Shown: piece after piece, positions 16,601 through 21,991 of the stretch | Layout of the letters: each line of letters begins with the position of its first letter | Numbering within the stretch: the stretch's first letter is position 1 | Source of the DNA: a virus | IMG/VR virus record: IMGVR_UViG_3300042475_004077 | Coordinates: 1 to 28,160 of that record | Reading direction: 5' to 3' (one strand) | Length of the DNA stretch: 28,160 nt | Notes under the pieces: generated by a model | The model's database searches: none | The model's input: the letters and a program-made list of their open reading frames with translations, nothing else | What the model was told of the DNA's origin: nothing | Translations under genes and position numbers: made by a program

Positions 16601-18104
16601 TAACTAGGTTCCAAAGCATAGAAGCCCACTCAACAATTCCATTGATAGTGTCTGGCCAAACAGAACCACCTACTAAGTAGATATATAGATCATAAAAAAT
16701 ATTTTTAATATTTTCAGCAAAAGCTACAATGTGGTTACTAACTCTAGACCACAACTTAGAGGCATAAGCTACAATACTATCAATAGTATTTGCAAAAGAA
16801 GAAATAAGCTCTGAGAAAACTTTACTATAATCAATAGCTTCAAAGTAATCTCGTATATTGTTTAGAATAGGAGTAATTGTTTTACTCAGTTCTAAAATAC
16901 CTTTTTGGAAACCTAACTTTAAGTCTTTAAAAGAAATTTGCCCAATAGCTGCTTTAAAAACTTGTTTAAATACACTAGCTAACTCTGAAGCTATGTTAGA
17001 AACAGGCGCTCTTACTTTTTGCCAAATTACGTTGAAGTCACTAACTAGAGAATAAACAACTTCTTTGATTTTATTTACAACAGGATAAAGGAATGCAATG
17101 TAGAAGTTATTTAAAGCTAGACCTAAAGAATTAATTAGAAAACTAACATTGTTTTTAATTCTTTCAATATCTTTACCAACACCTCTTGATAAAGCAGTAA
17201 GAACTATGCCTGTGTTTTTAAGAAAAGTACCTAACGATCTAGAAATTCCGCTAGCCTTATCTAGTTCTCCTACAAAAGCTCCTAGACCATTACCAAATAT
17301 TTTTAACCCTTTTCCAAAAGTTACAGTCATACCTGATAGCTGTGTTTCTACTTTTTCACTTTGAGATAGAATAGCGTATGCTACTTTTTCTGCGGATAAC
17401 TCTCCTTCTTCTGCCATCTTTTTAAGTTGATCAGAAGAAACACCAAGACCATCTGCAATAACCTTAGCAATCATTGGTGCACCTTCATTAATAGAGTTTA
17501 ATTCTTGTGCAGCAGCAGAGAAGTTATTTGAGAAAGCTTGAGAAAGCTGAATTAATGCAGCATCAGCAGCAGGACCACCAGTTACCCCAGCAGCAATATT
17601 TAAAGTTTCAGTTAGAGTTAAAAGATCCTTAGTATCAAACTTACTAGATAAACTTGTTAAAGACAATCTAGAAAAAACTTGAAGTGGCGTATCTACAGCA
17701 GATCCGCTAAGGTTAGCAATATCGTAGAGATCTTTTTTTACAGAACTAATTTCTTCAGAAGTTTTTAAAAATAGACCTAGTCTATTTTCCATACTAGTGA
17801 TTGCATCACCAGCTTTTAAAAATTGAGAAGCACCAAAAGTAGCAGTGCCTAAAGCCAAAGTACTTGCAACTAAAAGTTTTATAGAACCAGTAGCGCTTTT
17901 AACTTGCTTATCTAAGCTAGCAACCGAAGTCGTTAACTGATTAACATTAGCAACTCCAGTTGTAGTTTTTACAGAACCAACTTTAGTTAAAGACTTATTT
18001 GCATTATTAGCAGAGATACCTAAATTTTCAATTTTAGAATTTATTTTTGAAATAGAGACTAAGGCATCTTGATCCTCAGCTCTAAATTGTAATTTAACAG
18101 TCAT
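10629..18104 (-). CDS. Tape measure protein
   Basis: This 2491-aa protein is the longest gene here and sits after the tail assembly chaperones, the standard place of the tape measure. Residues about 1-300 form the usual TMP N-terminal region (coiled coil, then the TMP domain with GAPMIAKVIADGLGV). The centre is long, helical and hydrophobic in stretches, and includes a repeated block (residues 470-492 and 871-893). A glycine-zipper-like stretch (about 1595-1621) could enter the membrane. Two SDSI.AMLSNGEYV.NA motifs occur near 2017-2039 and 2378-2400, the latter after a Gly-rich segment. TAGGAG precedes ATG 18104. If the usual rule of about 1.5 angstrom per residue holds, the tail is near 370 nm. 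Confidence 0.95.
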   Translation of the reverse strand: MTVKLQFRAEDQDALVSISKINSKIENLGISANNANKSLTKVGSVKTTTGVANVNQLTTSVASLDKQVKSATGSIKLLVASTLALGTATFGASQFLKAGDAITSMENRLGLFLKTSEEISSVKKDLYDIANLSGSAVDTPLQVFSRLSLTSLSSKFDTKDLLTLTETLNIAAGVTGGPAADAALIQLSQAFSNNFSAAAQELNSINEGAPMIAKVIADGLGVSSDQLKKMAEEGELSAEKVAYAILSQSEKVETQLSGMTVTFGKGLKIFGNGLGAFVGELDKASGISRSLGTFLKNTGIVLTALSRGVGKDIERIKNNVSFLINSLGLALNNFYIAFLYPVVNKIKEVVYSLVSDFNVIWQKVRAPVSNIASELASVFKQVFKAAIGQISFKDLKLGFQKGILELSKTITPILNNIRDYFEAIDYSKVFSELISSFANTIDSIVAYASKLWSRVSNHIVAFAENIKNIFYDLYIYLVGGSVWPDTINGIVEWASMLWNLVSGPFKSFYTNVSAFFSDLFVLMEEYFNGESMTNFAVKAVVFAETWEKTLKSLVAFSGGALLATLVTNNPIIKLVTGLTAVLAVNKTKILEGFSSIFTSIQNGFYRITGQEDKIKLDGVASKTLEAAKNTLESLPSGFSSAMPEALPFLEDMKELAVMPVDSFYKIIAPLQAIDEFNLISLSAAVVETVTIARQEITKLTTAFVLNSFQIKDYVNGVINSFNLISTEKDSLVNTFKSLFMESLPWMEQLATEAIGIGSRIFDVINNIAKDFSLIYDNLRKSGLTIGSAFIDAFASTFTSNKDRIAGLIDESFNLYEKFKPQIEKLTSGVTSSIRNFVDVFTKEFYRISGIDLWSAVKEPFETFKNNLISLFYDLYIYLVGNSIWPDTIDGIVEEPKNLWNRVSGFFTSFYDNIKKVFQDISQVITSLFNENTFEEFYDKLIEFKNNYGRILLTISSITSAFLSVKLFNVNPIYAAFSSLVAITTLFRTELLALGKDAYSFISGNVFSKATVIYDFSTDLIKRVTSYYIASRELGYSVTRSLLGSIKFFAIEMQKGIQKLFTYVKDGISDTYDNLVGKMTGLWENNEDILNSIKDNFVKGIGLVFNAISSAVNFGSNVIFSAVRGIGAGITSIMETISAILLKTYDEQFSKGVFIGLTAVAAALSTTIRSFVFSRLKGILITAILPVINNTFTMKVVALWSQGLIGLIYETITGEAARQFGPDINNVLASRIFDQGTPNETTLQLYTRSVSNLFNAIGLGLAGAIANTFRDRFEREISATYGSISPILKEALVNKSMADFAEKYARPLGAVLAVGLAAAFVPAIRKGITKALALAFGQADLFAAFKKARSSLGSTSFLNNALMRTIGSLFLGINIGSIISDMLELDANSLESYAVVTASTFGAQIGTRFLFGFIDSLARRSGNAALSPLAQRILFGFRSSFLALLAGSFVFSDVGDLIISSIFDRFGGLAYYRENEALINVGLVGALALGKGLISGVLSFSRQNPLGAIIGLSAIANLAGILSDGSLIRTSLESSGFGDVLSENLIAGIESGLIARQAGLNAKMAGAIALAVGMGSAALEGMEGEGGKGAEVLNSAITGAAIGSLAGPWGAAGGAIAGAIYGGLDSEWQAKINSWVVTAAENFGKLFEAQTWIDVGNFMLQGWDSLNNTIDSIVNRIIDAKNALLEFLGINKESYTAPDQVSNRVEYKDTRTTVQKRINDSMQELADLQEALKIYRVGSPERQNLMDQKVVVEAELKKLREDATALVFGPAGRFIAELAGEQETNARILESTNFKATMTALEDKEVLLDKLDPIIDSLDSKLVNIDKLFETLSQWDPNRIEAIGEGINKLEELRYDLMLSRDTKATQGGTITTPAGTKYVGTAAQDDAMIRELDTQIQEGVNKLLTIKNSSDSVVATSAALETAIDEFQYAQEDYILKSTQTNQLLVSGISTTSQAYLDSSQKTKEAANYLQEASLAMTLAGIQAKNILDLLNGVNRQLPPAIGPSGVPMATGGFVSGPGTGTSDSIPAMLSNGEYVINANSTKKFLPLLQKINSGSYRSFKTGGLNSDAAVTMDGPIYGSTELGKQKVLEVNVKSIDVTLPKGYEFDTGLDPSSTYQSTLFAGIGGEGMVESGALALLQLEGAIKEVEDSSNKSTTATENLGTASKGATQELSDLEKKLKEIGEQAIEMTTMTPAYFAQAGLDGASVMLQSFKDNLSGYAKGELSFAEMRDGLLDSFTNKMIDNFIDSMTNSLFNKFDLTGIFGGLFSGASSAGAAMGGGVLAPNASGLMQGGTPVFVTNMPMAGGLGGTVAPTGTPSAAGGGGFFQSIFSEISGFFSKLFGGIGNIFSSLLGGLGGLFGGGGGFFNMIFAAEGGKVTGPGTGTSDSIMAMLSNGEYVVNAATTKRWLPFLETLNANDGRIPAFSSGGQVGPANSTAFTMSKENNNKDKQQQVFNINVTGDVSMQARKEIARMIPEITAGVNMTNRERGSR
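15426..15494 (-). repeat. Tape measure internal repeat, copy 2
   Basis: This stretch encodes residues 871-893, FYDLYIYLVG.S.WPDTI.GIVE, matching copy 1 exactly 401 codons earlier in the same frame. Nearby segments also align loosely (LWN.VSG.F.SFY after it), so the duplicated unit is longer than the 23 residues marked. Confidence 0.8.
16629..16697 (-). repeat. Tape measure internal repeat, copy 1
   Basis: This stretch encodes residues 470-492. Compared with copy 2, only three of the 23 residues differ (G/N, V/I, N/D). It marks an old internal duplication of about 400 residues that would have lengthened the tail. Confidence 0.8.
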
Positions 18105-18128
18105 TTTATTTTTCTCCTAAATAAAATA

Positions 18129-18156
18129 GCCCTACGAAGAATTAACTCCATAGGGC
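18129..18156 (-). terminator. Hairpin between the gp10-like gene and the tape measure
   Basis: An 11-bp stem (18129-18139 with 18146-18156, two G-U pairs) with a 6-base loop lies in the 58-base gap. On the minus strand it is followed by TATTTTATTT, a weak T-tract. It may be a partial terminator that lowers tape-measure expression, or a processing/stability hairpin. Confidence 0.55.
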
Positions 18157-18162
18157 GATTTA

Positions 18163-18474
18163 TTAGCTCTCGTATTCTACAATAGCACCTTTTGGATTAC
18201 CGTAGTTTAAGGCTACCTTTTCAATAAAATTTGCTGGAGCTTGAGAGCTGGATCCTGCATTTAGGTATTTCACATAATCTTCATCGTTAGTAATATCAAA
18301 GCCTTTAGGCTTAATTTCAATTGACCAACTTCTAGAAGCCTCTCCTGTATCTTTAGGTGTTACTGATTGGAGATCTGATCTAACGTTTTCGCTTATCATA
18401 GTTAAATTACTAGAAATTTCAGCTTCTACTTGTTTCATCAAATCTTTTTGATTATAAATAAGTTTCAATTTCAA
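18163..18474 (-). CDS. HK97 gp10-like head-tail connector / tail completion protein
   Basis: This 103-aa protein shows the pattern of the HK97 gp10 family: a helical N-terminus, then TPKDTGEASRSW (39-50), strands, NDEDYVKYLN.G (about 62-73) and QAPANFIEKV (78-87). Such proteins sit at the neck or complete the tail. No ATG opens the frame; the TTG at 18474 follows AAAGGGGA and gives a normal N-terminus, while a second TTG at 18468 is also possible. It overlaps the end of the frameshifted chaperone by 23 bases. Its place between chaperone and tape measure is further down the operon than usual for this family. Confidence 0.75.
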   Translation of the reverse strand: MKLKLIYNQKDLMKQVEAEISSNLTMISENVRSDLQSVTPKDTGEASRSWSIEIKPKGFDITNDEDYVKYLNAGSSSQAPANFIEKVALNYGNPKGAIVEYES

Positions 18475-19119
18475 TTGATTCCCCTTTTAGCATATTAACT
18501 ACATTAGACTCAGTCATTTGGTTACTGAAACGTTCAAAGAATTTTAGGCTTACTGAACCTTCTTCTTGAATACGTTTTAGCTTTAGTTGTTTTAATGATG
18601 CAAAAAGATCTTCCGGTTTAAGTTTACCTCCGCCCATAGACATAGCTATAACAGCTGCTCGATTATCCGCTCGCCATTCATGAGGTCTATGTTCGAAGTA
18701 TTGATACCAACCAAGGATTTCTTCATAGGGAAGTGCTTGAATTTCTTGGACTGTTTTTTTCAGATTATAAGCTAACTCATAAAGAGCTAACTCTTCTTCT
18801 GTTAAACGTTTCCCTTTTCTTCGGTATTAATACCAGAATAAATTAGAACTTCTTTAGCTAGTTTTGAAATCTCTTCTAGGGGAAAACCATCAATTTCATC
18901 GTCTGATAGTTCTTCTGCCCCAATTACCCCCATGCGAATAATCTTGCGTTGAATAGCAAGACCTTGCTCAGCTTCAGGTAGTGCTTTAGCCTCTGTGTTA
19001 ATATAGCTTTGAAATTCTTTTACTTCCAGACCTGTGAGCTTTTTAACTTCTACAGCATCTTTTTTATTAAGGAAGCTTAGTTTTTTTACTGGTGATTGTG
19101 ATCCGATTAGATGTTTCAT
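18452..19119 (-). CDS. Tail assembly chaperone fusion made by -1 frameshift (lambda GT-like)
   Basis: A -1 shift at GGGAAAC (18814-18808) joins the first 104 residues of the gene at 18802-19119 to an open frame running from 18808 to the stop at 18452, giving 222 residues. The added 118 residues include PYEEILGWYQYFEHRPHEW and a following RADNRAAVIAMSMG, the hallmark of the lambda T / tail-chaperone C-terminal domain. That region has no usable start of its own: an ATG at 18643 falls in the middle of the domain. I checked the shifted frame and found no stop. In lambda this fusion binds the tape measure and recruits tube subunits; the same gene order here (tube, chaperone, tape measure) supports the call. 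Confidence 0.88.
18802..19119 (-). CDS. Tail assembly chaperone, short (lambda G-like) form
   Basis: This 105-aa protein is the normal, unshifted product. It is mainly helical with an acidic C-terminal half (ELSDDEIDGFPLEEI) as in other G-like chaperones. The stop codon comes two codons after the slippery site, so most ribosomes end here and only a fraction make the longer fusion. The ATG overlaps the upstream stop (ATGA). It helps coat the tape measure before the tube is built, by analogy with lambda. Confidence 0.82.
   Translation of the reverse strand: MKHLIGSQSPVKKLSFLNKKDAVEVKKLTGLEVKEFQSYINTEAKALPEAEQGLAIQRKIIRMGVIGAEELSDDEIDGFPLEEISKLAKEVLIYSGINTEEKGNV
18808..18814 (-). promoter_or_regulatory. 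Programmed -1 frameshift slippery site GGGAAAC
   Basis: The heptamer is in the right phase (zero frame AAG-GGA-AAC, i.e. G GGA AAC) and fits the X XXY YYZ rule; lambda uses GGGAAAG at the same place in its tail genes. A small stem of five pairs plus a G-U (18796-18791 with 18786-18781) starts 11 bases downstream and may help. AAAAGGG just before could act as an internal Shine-Dalgarno stimulator. Confidence 0.82.
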
Positions 19120-19343
19120 TCTTTATCTCCTAGAATATCTTTATTATTTTCGCGAATTGACTCAATCATAGAATTAAGTTTACCTAGACTAGCAAGAGTG
19201 CTCATCACTTCTTGTACTTTTTCAGGGTGACTTTGAAATTCAGGTAGTCGTGCGATTGTTTTTTGTGTAGAGATAGCTACACTTGATTGCATGTGTTTTA
19301 ATGTCTCTTTAATGACATACTCACTTGAAAATGGTTTATTCAT
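19116..19343 (-). CDS. Small helical protein upstream of the tail chaperone
   Basis: This 75-aa protein is helical and charged, with no membrane segment or cysteine. It lies between the tail-tube genes and the chaperone, and its stop overlaps the chaperone start (ATGA), so it is translated with it. No family is recognised. It may be an extra assembly factor or a tube-associated protein. ATG 19343 has only a weak AGG upstream and the start is preceded by an AT-only stretch. Confidence 0.7.
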   Translation of the reverse strand: MNKPFSSEYVIKETLKHMQSSVAISTQKTIARLPEFQSHPEKVQEVMSTLASLGKLNSMIESIRENNKDILGDKE

Positions 19344-19364
19344 TATATATACCTATAGAGAGGT

Positions 19365-19393
19365 AAGCCCCTGTAATATGCTCACAAGGGCTT
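19365..19393 (-). terminator. Hairpin after the tail-tube gene
   Basis: A 10-bp stem with one mismatch (19365-19374 with 19384-19393) and a 9-base loop starts 8 bases after the tube gene stop. There is no T-run on the minus strand, so it may be a weak terminator, a pause or an mRNA end-protecting hairpin that lets the tube genes be expressed more than those downstream. Confidence 0.5.
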
Positions 19394-19401
19394 TCTCTTA
19401 A

Positions 19402-19980
19402 TTAGCTGGTAGCAGTGATAGTAAACGGACCGAAGAAGTCGGACTGAATTGACAGAGCTACAGTAGCAGTTGAAGCGTCATCACGTGAAGGATTGACGAG
19501 TAGTGATTCAATCTTACCAACAAAGTAGATAAGAGCATTAGGAACTGGTGAAGCTAGAGTACCACCAATACCTGCAGTTAGAGCAGTTGTTAAAGCAGGA
19601 GCTTTAGCAGGAAGCAAAGCAAACTGGAACACTTTAGCAATACCGTCACCAACTGCATCACCTAGAGTACCTGTAGTAGCGAAAGAAGCGTTGTTCTTTG
19701 CCCAAGCAGAAGGAATGTAGTTGATAGTTAGTTCTAGGTCAGGAGCGTCTGACTGAGCACCAATAGACTGAGTCTGTGCTTGACCATAAACGGGAACCTT
19801 GACGATATTAGCAGGAGTACCAAAGCTAGGCATGTCACGAATGTTTTTAATTTCTTCGAAATCTGAAGTAAGTGCAAAGTTAGTTTTTAAGTTAGCTTCG
19901 ATAAGAGTACCGGGAACAGGATCACGAGAAACAGCGAGAGCTGAATACTGTGCAGCTGAAATTGAAGTTGGAAAAGCCAT
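19402..19980 (-). CDS. Tail tube protein, paralogue 2
   Basis: This 192-aa protein starts with MAFPTSISAAQYSAL and is closely related to the gene just before it (19993-20580). The central block from EIKNIRDMPSFG to ELTINY is identical in both, as is SRDDASTATVALSIQSDFFGPFT near the end. Compared with paralogue 1 it lacks two short segments (about residues 36-45 and 104-112 of paralogue 1) and ends in ITATS. Position before the chaperones and tape measure marks it as a major tail (tube) protein. CTCC-type SD sequence precedes the ATG. Which copy is more abundant cannot be told from the sequence; the hairpin after it may protect its mRNA. Confidence 0.8.
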   Translation of the reverse strand: MAFPTSISAAQYSALAVSRDPVPGTLIEANLKTNFALTSDFEEIKNIRDMPSFGTPANIVKVPVYGQAQTQSIGAQSDAPDLELTINYIPSAWAKNNASFATTGTLGDAVGDGIAKVFQFALLPAKAPALTTALTAGIGGTLASPVPNALIYFVGKIESLLVNPSRDDASTATVALSIQSDFFGPFTITATS

Positions 19981-19992
19981 AAGTATTACTCC

Positions 19993-20580
19993 TTAGACAG
20001 TAAATGGGCCGAAGAAATCGGATTGAATTGAAAGAGCTACAGTGGCAGTTGAAGCGTCATCACGTGAAGGATTAATTAGAATTGATTCTAGTTTACCAAC
20101 GAAATAGATAAGCGCGTTAGGGACAGTACCGATACCGCCAGAAAGAGCATTTAGACTTGTTGGTTTAGAGGGTAGTAAGGCGAATTGAAATACCTTAGCA
20201 ATACCATCGCCTACTGCGTCACCTAAAGTACCTGTACCTGCGGCTGATACTGAAGGGTTACCGAAAGCAGAGTTAGCCTTAGACCAATCAGTTGCTACAT
20301 AGTTAATAGTTAGTTCTAAATCGGGTGCATCAGATTGAGCACCAATTGATTGTGTTTGAGCTTGACCGTAAACAGGGACTTTAACGATGTTTGCTGGTGT
20401 ACCAAAGCTGGGCATGTCGCGAATGTTTTTAATTTCAACATAATCGCCACGAGATCCAGAAGTAATTGAACCAGAGAAGTTAGCTTTAAGGTTAGCTTCA
20501 GTTAAAGACGCTGGCACGGCAACTCGAGATACAGTCAGCGCAGAATACTGAGCTGCTGAAATTGAAGTTGGGAAAGCCAT
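19993..20580 (-). CDS. Tail tube protein, paralogue 1
   Basis: This 195-aa protein is the first of two tandem copies and shares its N-terminus, central block and C-terminus with the second. Differences cluster in three spots: residues 16-46 (extra Gly/Ser-rich SGSITSGSRG), about 93-112 (NPSVSAAGTG) and about 138-152. It follows the tail-terminator gene, starts 3 bases after its stop, and uses GGAG inside that gene as binding site. Beta-rich with many small residues, as expected of a siphophage tube protein. The two copies could form a mixed tube or serve at different tail positions. Confidence 0.8.
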   Translation of the reverse strand: MAFPTSISAAQYSALTVSRVAVPASLTEANLKANFSGSITSGSRGDYVEIKNIRDMPSFGTPANIVKVPVYGQAQTQSIGAQSDAPDLELTINYVATDWSKANSAFGNPSVSAAGTGTLGDAVGDGIAKVFQFALLPSKPTSLNALSGGIGTVPNALIYFVGKLESILINPSRDDASTATVALSIQSDFFGPFTV

Positions 20581-20583
20581 TAG

Positions 20584-20976
20584 TTATTCTCCATAGTAAG
20601 AAAAGGGAACAGAGTAGTCTGCTCGTGAAAGTGTTGAGTCATCGGGATCTGGACCCATAAATTGTAAAGAGCTTACACTTGTTTGAATACTGTAATCTAA
20701 CAGCTTATTCTGAAAAGTAGAGTCTAAAAGATTAGAAATAACAGAAGGTTGTTTCTGTCCTTCACCAGCAGGATAATAAATGCTTACTATGACGAGACCT
20801 GTAACTAATTTGTTATCTCTATAGGCAAATTGATTTGCTTTTCCAGTTACTACATTAATCTTTAAAAAAGGAACAGATGAAATCTTTCCTCTATAATCAG
20901 CGGGATAAACGGGCAAATTTGCTAGTAAGTTATTCTGTGGTAAACCGTAAAAAGTGTCAATGATTTCTTCAAACAT
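20584..20976 (-). CDS. Tail terminator / tail completion protein (gpU-like)
   Basis: This 130-aa protein has the size and gene position of a tail terminator, right before the tube genes and after the head-closure gene, to which it is coupled by TAATG. Helix at the N-terminus (FEEIIDTFYGL), then strands with VPFLKINVVTG and LVTGLVIVSIYYPAGEG fit the alpha/beta fold of lambda U-type proteins. Sequence alone gives no definite family. Confidence 0.65.
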   Translation of the reverse strand: MFEEIIDTFYGLPQNNLLANLPVYPADYRGKISSVPFLKINVVTGKANQFAYRDNKLVTGLVIVSIYYPAGEGQKQPSVISNLLDSTFQNKLLDYSIQTSVSSLQFMGPDPDDSTLSRADYSVPFSYYGE

Positions 20977-21311
20977 TAAACACCTCTTACTGTTAACTGT
21001 GTTATTCCTGGAAAGGTTTCTAGTTTCTCAAACCTATAAGTTTTGTTTCCAAAAGTAATAGTAGAGTATCTAGAACCATCTAAGTCTTTAGTTCTAATAA
21101 CTAATTCCTTTTCAATATTTAAGTCTTTATCAAGTACTGAGCTTATTTCGATAAATTCTACAGCATAAGGTTGTTCATCAGAGATGATTGTACCTGTACT
21201 GAAATTGAATCCTGTTGCTGTCTCCTCTGACAAGACACCTATTTGAACTAGGTCTCCTGCAGCTTGAAAAGCTTGATCTACAGCAGAATCTACTGTGGAT
21301 AAAAGGCTCAT
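20976..21311 (-). CDS. Head-tail joining / head closure protein
   Basis: This protein of about 111 aa lies between the connector gene at 21311-21811 and the tail terminator, the usual place of a head-closure protein. It has a helical N-terminal 25 residues and then beta strands with a FGNKTYRFEKLE segment (about 90-101). The ATG at 21311 overlaps the upstream stop (TAATG) and has GGAGG 8 bases upstream; a TTG at 21329 would add six residues but has no better site. Function rests on order and fold impression. Confidence 0.65.
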   Translation of the reverse strand: MSLLSTVDSAVDQAFQAAGDLVQIGVLSEETATGFNFSTGTIISDEQPYAVEFIEISSVLDKDLNIEKELVIRTKDLDGSRYSTITFGNKTYRFEKLETFPGITQLTVRGV

Positions 21312-21811
21312 TAGTTTGCCCTCCACCAACTCCCAGGTGCAGCATATCCTTGACTAAAGATCAATGGAGCAATTAGCTTCATGACTTCAGCGGGTACTTG
21401 AGGTACTTGAGGTGATGAGCTACGACCAGCATCTGTATTAGACAAACTAATTGGTCCAATAGAAATAGAGTCATAGGTCACGTCATAACCTTTAGTTACT
21501 GCAGGGTATTTGATAAGATGCAAAGCTAAATAAGATACTGCTTTTTGTAGTCTAATAGGAATTTCTCCTTGTTCACAAGGAACATGAAGAGAAAGGACAG
21601 GATCAAAAAAGCTTAGTTTAGCTCTAGGCCAAGAGAGAGACTGAGACGGCGAAACTGCCGTCCCAATCCATTCATTTTGGTCCAGAATTCGAGTAGCATC
21701 AACTAGCGCTTGTTCTTGAGCATCTGAGTCTGCAGCTTCCCAAAAAGGGTTGTCTGCAAGATAGTCATCAGCAGACTCTAAATAAGAGTTTTCAAATAGT
21801 ATTAGCGCCAT
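21311..21811 (-). CDS. Head-tail connector (DnaT-like / gp4-like adaptor)
   Basis: This 166-aa protein contains SYLESADDYLADNPFW followed by EQALVDATRILDQ.EWIG (about 33-51) and W.RAKLSFFD (about 61-70). This is the pattern of phage connector proteins often labelled putative DnaT-like or gp4/gp6 adaptors. In known phages they bind below the portal ring. It follows the capsid gene and a 50-aa gene and is coupled to the head-closure gene by TAATG. GAGG precedes ATG 21811. The label DnaT-like is historical and does not mean a replication role. Confidence 0.75.
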   Translation of the reverse strand: MALILFENSYLESADDYLADNPFWEAADSDAQEQALVDATRILDQNEWIGTAVSPSQSLSWPRAKLSFFDPVLSLHVPCEQGEIPIRLQKAVSYLALHLIKYPAVTKGYDVTYDSISIGPISLSNTDAGRSSSPQVPQVPAEVMKLIAPLIFSQGYAAPGSWWRAN

Positions 21812-21825
21812 GATGCCTCCTCAAG

Positions 21826-21978
21826 TTAAGGTGCTACAGCTACACAGCGGCGTGCATAGCGACGTAGATAAGTCATAAGACGGTCGTCATTAGCTTCAAG
21901 TTTGAACTTAGCAATGAAGGCCTCTACGTCTACTGATACGCCAGTAGCGGTGGTTACATAAACTGGTTTTTCAGCCAT
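21826..21978 (-). CDS. Small basic protein after the capsid gene
   Basis: This 50-aa protein is short but credible: it starts 13 bases after the capsid stop, has GGTGGTG upstream of ATG 21978, ends at TAA 21826-21828, and stops 14 bases before the next gene. It begins MAEKPVYVTTATG and ends with an arginine-rich helix (YLRRYARRC). Codon use resembles that of the capsid gene. It may decorate or stabilise the head or bind near the portal; no family is known to me. Confidence 0.7.
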   Translation of the reverse strand: MAEKPVYVTTATGVSVDVEAFIAKFKLEANDDRLMTYLRRYARRCVAVAP

Positions 21979-21991
21979 TATACACCACCAA

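Noticed and set aside
18452-18643. A separate 63-aa gene starting at ATG 18643
   Set aside because: Its ATG is in the middle of a continuous T-like domain reached by the -1 frameshift at 18808-18814, so it is the end of the chaperone fusion and not its own gene.
19345-19364. T7-like promoter core (CTCTCTATAGG on the minus strand), with a similar CTATAGG at about 155-161 on the plus strand
   Set aside because: Only seven bases are shared. A 7-mer is expected a few times by chance in a window this size on two strands, and no longer repeated motif is seen in the other gaps, so I cannot call promoters for the phage polymerase.
21311-21811. Reading the DnaT-like protein as a replication factor
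   Set aside because: It is placed among head-tail genes and matches connector-type proteins that carry this label only for historical reasons.
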